DNA of 64,000 bases from Heterobilharzia americana. Taxonomy: Eukaryota; Platyhelminthes; Trematoda; Strigeidida; Schistosomatidae. Below are positions 46,541 through 60,120 of the stretch, piece by piece (within the stretch, counting starts at the first letter, position 1; each line of letters starts with the position of its first letter). The notes beneath the pieces were generated by a model. It was not told the origin of the DNA and ran no database searches. It saw nothing but the letters and a program-made list of their open reading frames with translations. A program made the position numbers and the translations under genes. The stretch is from the NCBI GenBank assembly GCA_944470555.2, contig OX104129.1, positions 66,209,747 to 66,273,746 of the forward strand, read 5' to 3'.

Positions 46541-49261
46541 ACTTTGATTAATGAGCCACACAATCATTAAGAGTACAGAGAGTATCAAGTGTTGGGCATA
46601 AATAAAGCTAAAACATGTGAAGTTTCAGTGAGTTTTGTTGCCTACAGGTGGCATGAGAAACTAGATTTAAATGCTGAGATGAACAGGACGGAAATTTGGG
46701 ACCAGCACCGTGGGGCACTGCACAGCAAGTAGCGGTTTTTCAGGTCTATATTGCTGAAAGCAGAGTCACCTGAATAAGCTAAGCCGGAGATGTGACTGAG
46801 CCCAGGAACTGCAGTCATACTTGGGTGGACAGCTTGCTTGGTTTCGTCATTAAACAATTCAATATACCTTCAAGTTTGCGGCCATATATGAGGTCAGTTT
46901 CAGTTTGCTTCATCACGAAATAACACAGGTTGTCAAGAGTCAAGGAACCTGCATGTTCGGGTGCAAACAGTATTTACCCCCAAGATTTCTGGAATCGGAC
47001 CCAAGTGGAGCCGTAGATTTTGGGTGAGGTGTCAAAATAGTCGTTGTCCAGTAGTTCCATCGTGAAAATGTCTGTCGGGAAGAAAAGAAAATGCGGATAT
47101 TGGTGGATATGGAACACCTCACAATATCTAAGAAGTACGAGTAACTGAAACAAAGCTGAATCTTTTCAGCTGTTGGTTTGTGAGTTCATAATTATGCACG
47201 TCCCTCGAATCACGAACCGCTGCTTTTCCATGTGCTTGATTTTTACACGTCGTTTTTTCATAAAATACCTACTAATAAGTCTTTATGACATCTGCTCCAT
47301 AGGGTATAGTCGGTAAGCATGAAGGCTGCATTCCCATACTACATACATATTCCGTTGATGAAGTCTCATACCAACCAGTGTATTTAGTTGAATGCATAGA
47401 GTCTATCTAAGTGTAACACGCGTAACGTTACGAGGAAAGGCACGCTTAGGCTAACAGCGGCTGTTTTACAACAGACCACTTGCTTGTGAAAAACAGTAAC
47501 GGAAATTACGAGGTGCGTTCGCCTATTGCGTTTGAAAGGTGGGACGTTCCATGTGTAACCATGTACGGTCCGATGCGCTCAGTATAACTGAAGGGCGATG
47601 TGATTATCTAGTTCCGGAATGGAAGAAAATGAAGTGTGATGCAACCATTCGCCCCGGCACACCTTACAGTTTAGTGTCACACAGGGGGGAGATATTCTCT
47701 TTGCATGCCTTAGAGGATAGGGAACACGCAAGGGAAAGAATTTGATTAAACAAACCGTAAGGCTAATAATGAAAGAAATGGCAGTGTCACCGAAATAAAG
47801 TTAATGCTATTCACGATAACAGTTAAGTGAGTAAAGATAGCTGGGCACATCAATAATTACGTGTATCTCCCGCGAGGAATACTTTTTATTGCCATAAAAT
47901 GGAGAAATTTCGGGTTTACTTTGATGTTCCTGCTGGATGGGTGTCTCATCAGGGACGGTTATACGGCAGTTCTTCTCTGGGCTTGCTGAAACACGATCTC
48001 TGGTCCCCAGATGCCTCCAGAATATGGTGCCAAATGCTCACTACAGGGCTGGCCAACTTGCATGTTAAAAACTAGAGTATCAGCGTCCAGTGTTCCGACT
48101 AAATGAAACCAGTTGCTTACAACACCAACCACATGGTTATGGCCTGCGACTAGCGCCTACAGAAAACGGTAACTTAGACTTTCATTCTTATCTCTGAAGA
48201 CTGAAATCTGATCCAATCTACCTCTGTTTCGCACAGATATCAGCTGAACAATGGGAGTATATTACAGCGAACTGTCGTAAATTAGCATCTGTGGGTAACT
48301 AAAGCTGTTCAAAAATTAAAAAGTGATCAGAATACGGAAAAATAAGGCGATCCTGGACGGAACCAGTTAAAGGCCTACTCAGAACTCAGTAAGTCCTTTT
48401 CACAAACCAAAAAGAACTGACAGAGCCATTTAATAATCCAAAAGTTAAGCGTTTACTGAGTTTAGAAGAAATTTCATGAAGGTATCATTGGTTTCAGCAC
48501 AATCATATATGACTCCGAATATTTCAGTCTACTTCAGGCACACACATACAATTCCTAAGAAGCTTCAATAGTTTCTTGAGCAGTTCAATGGCTCATAAAC
48601 CAGAAATCCCTCTCACAAAAACATCCAGGCGTGAAAGACAAAATTTCAGGGTTGTATCGATACCAAGAATGAAAATGTAGTAAAATCCATTAATCTTGAG
48701 TTTCTTATTAGTTTTGACATCGAAGTCACGTTACAAACAAAAGTTGCTGCATTGTTTTGTACACTTGCTGATGTTGACTCCTGTTTTCCCTTGATATCTT
48801 AGAATACCCCTGGATCGCCAACACAAGCACTAGGGCAATATACTGTGAGCCGACGTGTAAGAATGAAGTCCAAGTCAAGCAAATACCGGGCAGTGGTCTT
48901 AATAACAGTGAGGCATGAAAGAAACAGAAGGGTAATGATTGAAGAGTAATAAGTCTTGAAACCAACTTCCGTAGTGTTATAAGTAAGGTATCACCAGGAT
49001 AAGTTTCGTATGGGAGCAAGGCTTGCAATAACATAAGGATGGTTCATACTTGCGCATTGATAGCGTCTGAGCAGACCGAAAAATACCTCTCTGAAGCAAG
49101 AGTTACATTGAGGTTAGCCCAGTGGCCTCAAAATGTGATGCGTTTTGTAATGGAGGATAGCAGTCTGCAACACGTCCTCGTACATACTTGTGAGTGCTAC
49201 TGTTTTTGTGGTGACTTCGGTACGCCTCCTTGTCCTCACTTGCGCATCTCAATTAGTACCA

Positions 49262-49490
49262 GTGATATATTTCGGATAATGAACTATACGAACCCACGCC
49301 ACTTTTACAGGCAATATCTAAATGCAACTTCCTTATTGAGGCTGTAAAAGCTTAGGCGGGAACAATTCATCCTGCCACATGAGGTCTTCTGGAGCAAGCA
49401 ACTGTCTGGATATTACTGGTCATGAATATTGGGTAGAAGTCATATCACTAAACAGTGGCAGTGAGGGTTGATACGATTATGACCATTCGG
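49262..49490 (+). repeat. Diverged repeat, copy B
   Basis: See the matching blocks given for copy A. Both copies also share a later TCACT...GGCAGTRA...GATTATG pattern. Flanks do not obviously match. Confidence 0.45.
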
Positions 49491-52400
49491 TATGAGAAGT
49501 ATCCTGGAGTGACGGCTCTTGAAATGGAGTTACAACTACCCTTCTTCGATCCTAGACGCTTACAGATGGAAAACGTCTTGAATGTGGAGCGTACCTCAAA
49601 GACGTTTCCCGTAGTTTTCACAGTTTATGGCATCGCTTGTTCTCGGGTGATGCAGTTTGTGTGATTCGACTGGCTGGACCTATTACACACAAACAGGGTG
49701 TCCCAACCTTTCAGAGGTGGGCCACGGGTGGCCTAATGTGGCCTAACAGGAATTTCCATGTTGAAGGTCATATTTTTCCCTGGTTGATCTCCAGGCTACT
49801 GAAGTTTATGCTACTTGTAGCAGAATATTACTATCTACAGTGGACCACGTGTACTTCGAGCAGCTCATGACAACAGATGCTGGTAATGAGCGCTCGGTGT
49901 AGGCGAGTGTGAGAAGTGATATATTTCGGGTGGGTGACTGCCAGAATATGATTTCAGGAGTATGCCTATTAGATATTTTGCATAGTAGAATAGCAAACTG
50001 ACTGTAGAAGAATGATTCGGGCTGCTGAACATCTTTTTGGGGAAGACATCATAGACCATGTGGGATCACTGTGTGGTCTGCATGTAGCTTTTACATTCCA
50101 TAAACTGATGTGATTGCATAGCATTCTATCTGGTTTTAATGCACTTCGGGGAAGCTAGATGGTGAGCAATTTAAGATGGTATTAGGAGGAAACGTTCCAC
50201 GGTTCTGAAGAGAAATATTCTGCCCAAAATTGGTGCCAGCGATAACCCCAACATCTACCAAAAACCGGTTATTTTCTTTCGCTGTTTATAGGATTAAGCT
50301 TCCCTCGCTGTAAGATTAGCAGCCTACGCGTAACGAAGACCTGTTGATACGTCTTAGTCTAGACTTTTAGCAGGTAAGCAGATAGGCACGCTGTTTCGGG
50401 GGACACGTAGAACAGTGAGTCCATTGATGGCCACGAGAATCCGTAAGGGAAAAGAGGAAGAGAAAAAGTTGAACCGATGGCTCTGCATCTAATGATTAAA
50501 GATAACCGACAAACAGTAGAGCCTGACAACGAAAAAGGCAAGACATTCTAGAAATCGCAACTCGAAGGTGAGCGAGCAGTAATAATAAATAATAAATATT
50601 TTTATTCACAAGTTATGGAGTTAACATGAGAGCAGCCAGTTCACAGGCCTCATCTAATTGATAAATGCAGAGAAACAAAAGGTTTTAGCAGTATTGGATG
50701 ATACGGAGGGAGGACATTAGACTCTATCATAATGCCAAGCGTCTAAATATTATGAAAATAGCAGGAAAATATCACTTCACGGTATATACACATCGTTTTG
50801 AGTTTAAGCCATTCCTGCTCACAATTCTTTCTTCACATCAAACGACGCAATATTCGGTGTTTGCGTTGTGAGTAGTCAACATGATTGACCCATCTACAAG
50901 ACCAAGTGTTTCGTCAGATAAACGTCTATTTTAACAGCAATTCTTATGTCTGTAGATTTATTGACCAACAATAACTTACTTAAATGATTTCAAGAATAAG
51001 TAAGTATACACACTATCATTTAATCCAGGTGAATGTCTAAGTTCAGGCGTTTCTCACTCTTCAAGTGTTACCTTTTCCAGCAATTCAGATTGGAAGTACT
51101 GAAAACATTTGTTGTGGTGCAAGTAGTTGAAGACTGGAACAATCGCCGTTCAACAGTGGTGAATATTACACATCTGTAAAACTTCATAGACTTCACATTA
51201 AAGTATGCAACATTGTCGAGGATGTACATTGGCTGTTAACTGACTTCTATCAGATGGATTGATACGAGACAAAGTGCTAGAGAAATCTGTTGTATGGCAT
51301 TATTATGGATGTGTGGCCGTTAAGTAAAATGACCTCTCGGGTTTGATTGTGTATCCAGGTTTCCGCTGCATTTGTCACGGACCAGAAATGTGAGACCAGT
51401 TATTGTGCTTGGGTTTCGTATGTGGTAGTAAGGTTCCGAATGTGTTACAGACTTGACAGATTTTGTCACATTTGATATTGGGGGTTATGTTTTGTGCAGG
51501 AAGCACTCAAATCAACAGATTTGTACATATCGGACAAAGAGCTGGATCCGAAACGGGATCGTAATTTATTGGCAAGCCTACGTGAAATGCACTTGTCTGG
51601 TTTCAGGTGAGTGCTCAGGATGTGTGGCCATTCATTAAATATGGCACGGTTTATGGCCAATACCTACAATACCTTGGCCACTCAGTCACTATGGTAGAGT
51701 TTTCTAAGATACCACTTTTGTGCTTCTTAACTGGAGAGTGGGAATGATGGTGCTACAGTAAGTGATGAACTCAGAGGTAAATGGCCGCAGTCAGAGCTGG
51801 CTTGGATAGGAAATTTGATTTTTGACACTTCCAAATGATTCTAAGATACTTGCGTGATATATCTGAGATACTGCAACAAAAACTTGATTCGCCTCTTCTT
51901 CACAGTTCGTTCATCTAATACCGCTTGCAGAGCTCTTGGTGTATCTGACAGAACCCAGATAAACCGTACTGAAAAGGAATACATATTGACCGGTGATTTA
52001 TGTGAGCCAATGAACTGCAGGCGGTCTTGGGCGGGGGTTCAATCAGTTTTCCTGCCCTCTCGTTTCATTTTGACTCACTTATAACGTAGGGATCCTATAC
52101 GCCTTAGAAGAGGCAAGAAAGTCGCAGAACTTACGTCAAAAAACAAAGATATTTGCGGCATCTACTATTGAGCAACGTCAGCTACATCAACAGAAGCTAC
52201 ACTAAGTTCCACAAGGGAGTGTCATGTAATACAGAATCTCCCCACCGTCCATTCCAGTATTTAACTCTAGATTCACTTGCCATCTGTAGACAGCACAAAC
52301 TCGCTGGATACTGACGCACCTTCAGGTTCATTTATTCTCAACATTTGATATACAATATACTCTTATAGATTGCAGGACTCACTATTGACAGACTATGCCG

Positions 52401-54539
52401 TCATTAATTTTCACTACTGCTGTTTAGCGGCATCACTTTTATCCAATAGTTTCGACCAGTAATATCTACACGGTTGCCGACTCCAGAGGACTGTGTGGCA
52501 CAGTGGTTTGTTTCTTTCTAAAAATTTACAAACTCAATAGGGAAATAACACTTAGAGATCGTCTACAAATGTGGCATGTGTTCGAATGGTTCATTATTCG
52601 AGATATATTATTGTTAAGTAAATGCATGGGATGCAGCTCACTACACCAACTAACTGTATAATTCATGAAGAACGGCGAAGACGATAGTGATATTTATCCT
52701 TGAATGTGAACTGAACTCGACACGTTACTCTTTACTCCCACGAGATATTCCAAATTATACCTTGGTTTGATTAATCTTCCGCTCTATCTACTCAATAGTC
52801 TTCCTGTCTTATGCTCTCTGTCTCTAAATTGTCTGTCTGTCTGTCATTCTAGCTTTAGAAGTGTCGTGCACCTATGGAACGTTTGGTACCCTGGTTTTCC
52901 TTGAAAACCGCTGCAGTTTTTGAGGTGATAGTTTCTCGCGGTGAATGTTTGTGAATCATACATATTACGACGGATATTAAAGCCCTTGAACGCAATTCTC
53001 CTTGACGCAGCACGGGTTACTGCTGATAATAATATTTGGTAACCAATAATGATGGTTACATCTGTCCCGCTCCATGTATATCACGCAGATATGAGATGCG
53101 ATTAGCGACTGATTACGGTAGTTCAGTAAGCATGCTTCTAGGTGAAAATCAATGGTCAGGGACGTTAATATGCCGGGTCTTATCCGGAAAATTTCCCATG
53201 CACTTAGATGTCATTCAGAATTACTAGGCTGGTAAGGCACCCATTTATAATTACGAATATTTAAGGAGGCATTCAGTGTGCAGACAAACCCACTGTATGT
53301 AAAGAGAACCAAGAAGTCGGCAGTATTTGTTCCGATAGTACTCTGGCTCTCAGGTGAAGCAGGAGTCATTATTATTAGTTGATACATTGTAATCCTACGT
53401 CATTATACTGGACCGAGGTGGCCGACCTCTGCCGGCGCATGGACTATTCAGCTCAACACGCTTGCACCCCGGCGGGAGATAATAATAATATTCATTCCTG
53501 AATATACAGGCACACCATTTTTACAGGTATGAATAAGTTGATATGCAAATTACATTCATCTTCATGGAAGGTAATCTCAATCCCCACCTATTGTCACTAG
53601 AAGATATAAGTGCTGCATGTTCATATTATGGAACATCCCAGCAGAATAAGTGTACAGAAAATTTACAAGTTGGACAAGTGGAAGTATTATCTCCGCATTG
53701 ACAAAAAACCAAGTTTGTATCCAGACACCACAGGTATTACCTGGAGAAAAATAAGGCTTGAAGCTAATACTTCTATTGTAACAGTTTGTACTTTTTGCTT
53801 GAGATAATGATGAAAGGTTTATGAATTGTTTACATATTGTACTTCATTGACGATTCCAGGACTGTATAATTCATCTATGTTAACACCATTCCACAACAAA
53901 GATTCATAATCTTGATGAATATTATGACTGAAAGCCAAATGTCTTCACTTTTCCAACTCCAGCGTCCAGGAGCAATGGACTTGTTTGAATGCACCGAATG
54001 GGCTTCCAGAACATCTTGTCCTTCGTTTTCACGGGTCGTGACAGCCTTGCAGTTGGTAAGTGTTGGACTTTTCTGGTCACTTTAATAATGAGTAAATTCT
54101 AGATTTTAATAATTATGAAGTTGTAGTCCAGTGGACGTTTTTTATTTCTGCTTGTTGTAGTTAGGTATTCTGAACTTGGTAAAACTGGTTACCCTCCATG
54201 AAGGGTAGTTTCAGCCATGGTCTGTTCCTTAAGTAATTAATTATCGATGACAACAAAGTCAACGTTTAGAACTGAATTATTTTTCTACAACGAGAAAAAA
54301 CAGACAAAGCAGCAGGCAGAGAAAGCAAGAATTTCAACAAGGAGAGTGTTTTCTATGTTCATGTTTCTCCCTATTTAACTTCCCTTGCTGTGGCTTTCAT
54401 TGTATATCCTTTTTCTATAGAGTATTATTAAAAATATAAATTTCATGCTGTCATGTGGTGTAGGATTTCTGTTTTTGATTACCGTGTTGTGTGGGACAGA
54501 ATGTGCTGTTAGTTTGCGGTGGTAACTTGTGTCATTCTG

Positions 54540-54720
54540 ACTGAGATCCAAACACCGCGCTCATCACTTAAAACACCAAGGCATTATCCGCTAAGCTACA
54601 GAGGCACGATAGCCACCTCTCGTACAGCATGTAGCAGATACCATCACTTTTTGATACTTGGAATCCAAATGTCACGAAACGCGCGTCCTGGACTCCGCTG
54701 CTAGCCATAATCAAGCTGAC
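54540..54720. repeat. SM-alpha-like SINE, inverted composite with half a ribozyme
   Basis: The left part (CAAGGCATTATCCGCTAAGC to CACGATAGCCACCTCTCG) is the SM-alpha head in minus orientation. The right part (GAAACGCGCGTCCTGGACTC at about 54678-54697, then GCTGCTAGCC) is the 3' half of the ribozyme in plus orientation. The CTGANGA half is missing, so it cannot cleave. Confidence 0.7.
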
Positions 54721-56639
54721 TAGAACTAGGAGCCAGTTCAGACAAGCAGCCAAAGCTCACTCAACATTCAGTCAGGGTCATGGATGCAATGGCTATGAAG
54801 GGAAAACGTTAACGGCCGGTAACCAGCGGCAATGTTTACGTAGCTTCCTCTACCAAGTGCCGGCAGCATTTTGCATCTTGCGACTGTCGTAAGAAGTCTC
54901 TCGGGAGCTCACTATCACCCAGGTTGCCAAGGCTGTCAAGGCCCTAACAAGTGGCGCCACTGACTTTAACCTGGCATGCTATTAGCATTGCACGCTGCTT
55001 GCACCTCTTACGTAGGTACACACCGTTTAGTTAGGTGTCAGTAGATTTTCGTGTAGGCAGTATATTTCTTTGTAGCGGGTAATGTGGTCCCACACCCGCT
55101 GAGAAGCTGACAGACGTGTGCCACATTTACATACAATGAAGTGCGTCAAGAGAACGGTCACGCATAGTAAGGTAAGATGAAAATATGGAGGTATCATCTT
55201 TTCGTTAACAAAAGACAGGGTGTACATCCAAATGTCACATCTATTGCTTGAAAGAAACGAAAGCTAAAGCCTGCACCTTCGACCTTACTTACTCTATCGT
55301 CCTCTCTCTGTTGTTCTGACCGAAGACAGAATCGGGAAACTGAGGTCAGACACTTAGGACTGGATCGTAGGCGAGCTTGTCAGACACAGGATAATAGTAC
55401 CTGCAGTACACTCAGGAGGATGAGACGAAAGGGGAACACAACAGAGTGGCTTGATGGATCAGTTCACTTGGTGAACCGTGACAAAGTATTGACGTGTTGC
55501 CACTGGTTGGCTAAAAAATTGCCTACCAGTATCAGTGAGTGATATGACAACTTGCCAAGTGGCGCGGATAACTGGCCGTGTGTATTCATTTTTGAGGGTA
55601 AGCGTTGAAACTTGTGCAGCTGTACGCTACTGATCTCAAGGAATTACCAACCGCCTCAGGTCCACCGCACTGTGCTCTTGAACGGAAACCCTCGGAAAAG
55701 ATGAAGGATTTATCAACGAATGAGGGGATACCAAGGTTAAGTCGTATAATGCAAATTTTCATTTTTTTCATCTATTCTCATTGAATTTAGATGACCCGTG
55801 ACCACTTGGATCATCAAGTCGGACTGCAAAGTGAATATACACCCCGTTATCTTAACTTGCTCCTCCTGCTTTAACACTGCCCGACGCCGTCTGAGCTGAA
55901 GCCCCTGAGGTGCCAAGACAACGTGCAGACGTTCAAGCTTGTACACTTTCGCTCCGATTTAGGTACGTATCCTCAAGAATACTGGCTGCATTGTTCTTAT
56001 TCTCATACAGGGTTGCCTGTGGTTCTGGAACCTCCAAACAATTCATCACTTCTGAAAACTAGTTATTCATCCTCTGTGGCTTCTCGTCGATGGGTAATTA
56101 AAAGATTGGACACTATGTAGGACATCATCCAGCTCTGAGCCTGCTGTGGCGTTATTGTTGGCAATATTACGAGGCCTCATGAGAGACTTTTAGACACAAG
56201 TTCTTCCACAGCCTATCCAAACAATAGCGTGAGCTGTTTCCCGAAAACGTAAAAAGCCAAGGGTGGGTACTGTTGCTGGATCATTTGTAATCTACTGGTG
56301 TTAACCCGGTGCTCACTGAGATGGACCCCACACCAAATCCATCATAAAGTATTCCCTAACATACAAATAGCAGCCCTATTGACCCTGAATAAGATTCCTC
56401 CAGAACCACAGCGGAACTACCAATCCACAAAGGACCGGTGAAGAGTACAAGAATAAAACAAACGGACCCAAAGCCAGAAAAAGAGGAGGAAGTGTGAAAA
56501 CGGTTTAGCGACGGGTTTTACGAGAACTGGATGGACAGAAAGACCAATCACCAGCTATCCGTACTTGTTATATACCTATGGGTGGGCGACCAAGGAGGAA
56601 CATGACGATGCATTGAGGTGGAGTAGTGTATCTGGCCAA

Positions 56640-59600
56640 CCATGCCGGCGCTTTCAGAAAACGAAGTGACTTCACGTTCATCTGGATTCTTGAGATTTTA
56701 AGAACGATCTGCGATAAGCTACGAGATGAGCGCGTAGGCTACCCGCTGAGTTTGTTGACAGCGACTTGGAAAAAACCACGCAAAGCCGAGCGAGGTGAAT
56801 ATATTTAGGTTCCTTCTTCCGCAGAGCTGGTTGACGCAATGCGAGAACTACCGATCGTAGAGTTAGGTCAACTTTCGATGAAGGGGACGGGAGTGAAGCA
56901 CCCCCACTGCCAACCACGGAGCTACGTAGAACGCATATCCTATCCTGTTAGTAACAGGGTTACACAAGATGGAGTGCAAGTTCGCTCTAAGGCAGTCAGT
57001 GTGAAAGCTAGCCCCTGGCAATCCTTATATACCTGACTTTGAGAAATGGCAAGCAATCGACTCTAAAAGGCATTCTGAGAGGCTAGTAACGGTCACTGAA
57101 CTAACTGTCATCACAGCACAGTGACGATAAGAGCTCTATGATAAGTCTATGACCGTCCACGGGGTAGACGAAAGTGGAAACCTGGAACCCTTCCGAATAT
57201 AGCCTTGACAAGACACATGGTCTGATAAACAAGCTCTTACCAGTCACCCTGATCAAGGCATCTGGGGTGGACAAAAAACAGACAGTCCCTAACGAAAGCA
57301 GGTTTTGGCTACTAAACGTCATGTTCAAATCAACGGAGGGGAGGTCAGATGCCCAAGAATCCTCACAGACTTCAAGGACCCGGGGTGTCCGTGCTCAGGG
57401 ATTTGGCCCTTGTCGATCAAATCAAAATATGACAAGCGGAAGAACTAGCATCCAGGTTGGAAGCAGCAGAGTAAGATTAAAAAGCAGCGAGTTTCCATGT
57501 GATGTGGTGTCGGCAACAAATGGTGCCGTAGCCTCGGGGTAGGGCGGAAGCCTGTTTGAGTTCATTTATCGCCTCGTATACAAGCGCACACAGCCTCATA
57601 AGGAGTAGATTGAACACAGTAATGTGATAGGCAAAGAGAGTCCTGACGTCGTTTTTATGTCAGAGACCTTGATTTCTTCTGGGATCATTGACTGTGAAAC
57701 GCATTTACTAGGACTCGTTCCATTAAGAAGTAATAGGTTACGCGCTAAGATGGTGGTGTCATCCTCTACGTCAGGATAACTTAACTGTAAAAGCCATAGA
57801 AACGGTTTGACATGAAAGTGGGGCATGTGAAGTGCAGCGTTACCGACTCGAAGGCAAGGGACAATATATTGACTTAATCGTAGTACATCACGGCCCTGAA
57901 TGTGAGACGGAAGACTTTTTCCCAAATAAGCTGACCCACTGTACAGACAACCGCCGACGCCCAGTTGTGGCAGACTTCAACGCACCATCATTTGACCGGG
58001 ATAGACTAGCAAAAGAAGCATCACGTAACTCGGCTGTCCACCTGTCAGTGGAAACATCCATCCCGTCAGCCCTTATGCAGCACGTTAGGGTAGCGACCAG
58101 ATATTGCCATCGGCATGCTCTATTGGCTCCAGACATGATATTCTGGTTCACAAATGATGTACACTCCATCCGGCACCCTGCACCCCTCTGTAAAAGTTAC
58201 CACGCTGTGGTCACCTTCAGATTCACAGCAGACGTCTTGACGGCCTATTTGGAGGACTGCACGCTCGATCCAGATCCCTCAGTTGAGGCTGCATCGTGCT
58301 TCATCGAACAGTTATACGCACGGGTGAGTCAACTATTCATTCTGCTGACTGTTCCGAAGGAATGAAAACACCGTACTTCGTGGATAAATCACGAAATACG
58401 AATCTTGCTACTACGCAGGAAAAAGTGTTGAGGTCTTGCCACCGACCTCGGCACTCGCGAGGTGATGAAGCATTGCAAAGAAGCCCAAGATAAACATATC
58501 GCTGCTATCCACTGGTCTTGAATACGCCTTTCCAGGCTGCGTTACAACATCGAAAGGGGTTATTTTCTTGTATTAACTATAGAAACAAGGTGTATCTTGG
58601 TATACCCACCCTAACCCAGGTTACAGAGACTGCTTGTTTGAATGAAGACGATAAGGAAGGACTGGAAGCTATGGCCGGATATTTTGCTACGGTCTACGTA
58701 GGAATATTCTGTTGGCACTTATCTGGCGGTTGAAGCACTGACATTCATTACGTGGCCTCCGCAGACATTTCTGTTGTCTGACGAACCTCCTTAAGGTCAG
58801 AGAAAGTCGGGTTAACTCTGGGGATGGTAGGGTGCCTCTGGATGTAATTTTCATAGATCCCAACAACGGGTTCTGCAAAGGGGCTTCATTCTAGGCTGCT
58901 CAGGAAACTTGAAAGCTTTGGAGTTATCGGCAACCTACTTGAATGGATCAGATAGTTCTTCGTGGATAGAAGACGAATGGCAATGGATCGATCCTCAACC
59001 CTCCTTTTGGAAGTCGGTAGAGAGTGGAGTGCCGCAAGGCACATCACTGGGTCCCTTGCTATTTCTCTTACACATAAATGAGCTGACAAGTATCACAAAA
59101 TCCCCCGTGGTTATCCACGCTGCTGATGTAAATTCCTGATGAGGAATTAAGAATGACGTGGATACACGCACGTCTCAGACAGACACAAACGGCTTCTTTG
59201 CCTGGTCAGAGAGGTGGCCGATGTCTACCAAGACGGGTCAGCGTGTAATTTTCCACATGGGGCATACAAATGGCAACATCTACGATATTGGTGGGGCTCC
59301 TCCACCATCAATACTGACCCGCAATAACCTAAGAGTCACAGTGAGTCATGGGTTGAAGGCCACGGTACACTGTCGATCAGTGGCAGCTCGGAGCTTTGGG
59401 ACACTCTGAGCAATGCGTAGAACGTTTGCAAAGATAAGTGGTGATATATTCACCATCTTACAAACATCCTTAGTTAGGTCTCAATTAGAAAACCGTACAT
59501 AGGCGGCAAATCCTTATCTGAAAGGTGACTCAGAACCTCTGGAAACATTTCAGAGGACAGAGACTTGTACGACCCCTGTGACTGCTGGCCTGACCTACGG

Positions 59601-60120
59601 AGATAGTCTTAAGGGGCTGAACCTTTTATCTTTATCCTATCTCCAACAGAGGTAGAATCTAGTCACGATATACAGGATTGTAAGAAATGACTTTGGACCT
59701 GATCTATCTCCTCTTTTCCCCCTCGCAATATAGGGACGCCTCAGAGGATATTGTAGGTGGACACAAAAGCAAACAGCGAAAGTGGTCTCCGCAGAGCACT
59801 GGTTCATGCGCTGAGTAATCAACTTCTGGGGCCGGTCCCCAGTTAAAGTGGTATCTGCATCACCAATTAACTCGTTCAAAAGGGGGATTAGACAGGCAGA
59901 GAAGTCTACTGGAATAGGATGAGTATAGGCTCAGAATCTTCCACTCTCGAACAAAATGTCTGAAATCTGAAAACGTCGGTGCGTTTCGACTAACTTCTTG
60001 CAGGATCACTTTCGAGCAACCCAACGTGACAGAATAACGTGCTAGACTGCCAGGCGCTCGGCTGTATACCTTCATCTTAGCAAGGTTGTCAGAACTATGA
60101 AGATCAGCAGCGATGTTGAA
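56640..60120 (+). mobile_element. CR1-like LINE, decayed, ORF1-EN-RT order visible
   Basis: The plus strand reads in order an ORF1-like segment (SKRHSERLVTVTELTV near 57060-57110, and VLRDLALVDQIK near 57390-57425), an endonuclease (57600-58365) and an RT (about 58500-59700). SGVPQGTSLGPLLFLLHINE near 59025-59085 is RT motif B. The catalytic FADD box is altered (HAADVN near 59120). Many stops make it inactive. The 5' limit is uncertain and the 3' end lies near 60100. Confidence 0.8.
57832..58365 (+). pseudogene. CR1-like endonuclease fragment
   Basis: Long open piece with YIDLIVVHHGPECETED, VVADFNAPSFDRDRLAKEAS (the GDFN block, here ADFN), LMQHVRVATRYCHRHA and LCKSYHAVVTFRFTADV. The last is the catalytic SDH block with SYH, so the key aspartate is lost. 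The N-terminal part (PDVVFMSETLISSGIID-like) lies in other frames at 57640-57700. Confidence 0.8.

Larger units (their letters stand above)
44426..56640. other. GC-richer region with no recognised gene
   Basis: By eye this 12 kb has a higher GC content than 4.8-37 kb. All open frames are short, none has a recognisable motif, and splice-bounded coding frames were not found. Two stretches (46285-46540 and 49262-49490) look like diverged copies of one another. An SM-alpha composite lies at 54540-54720. The rest may be old repeats too decayed to read. I assign no function. Confidence 0.4.

Noticed and set aside
44611..56120. Many 60-100 codon open frames in the GC-richer region
   Set aside because: None has a motif, a splice-bounded shape or a consistent codon pattern. 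They are expected by chance at this composition.
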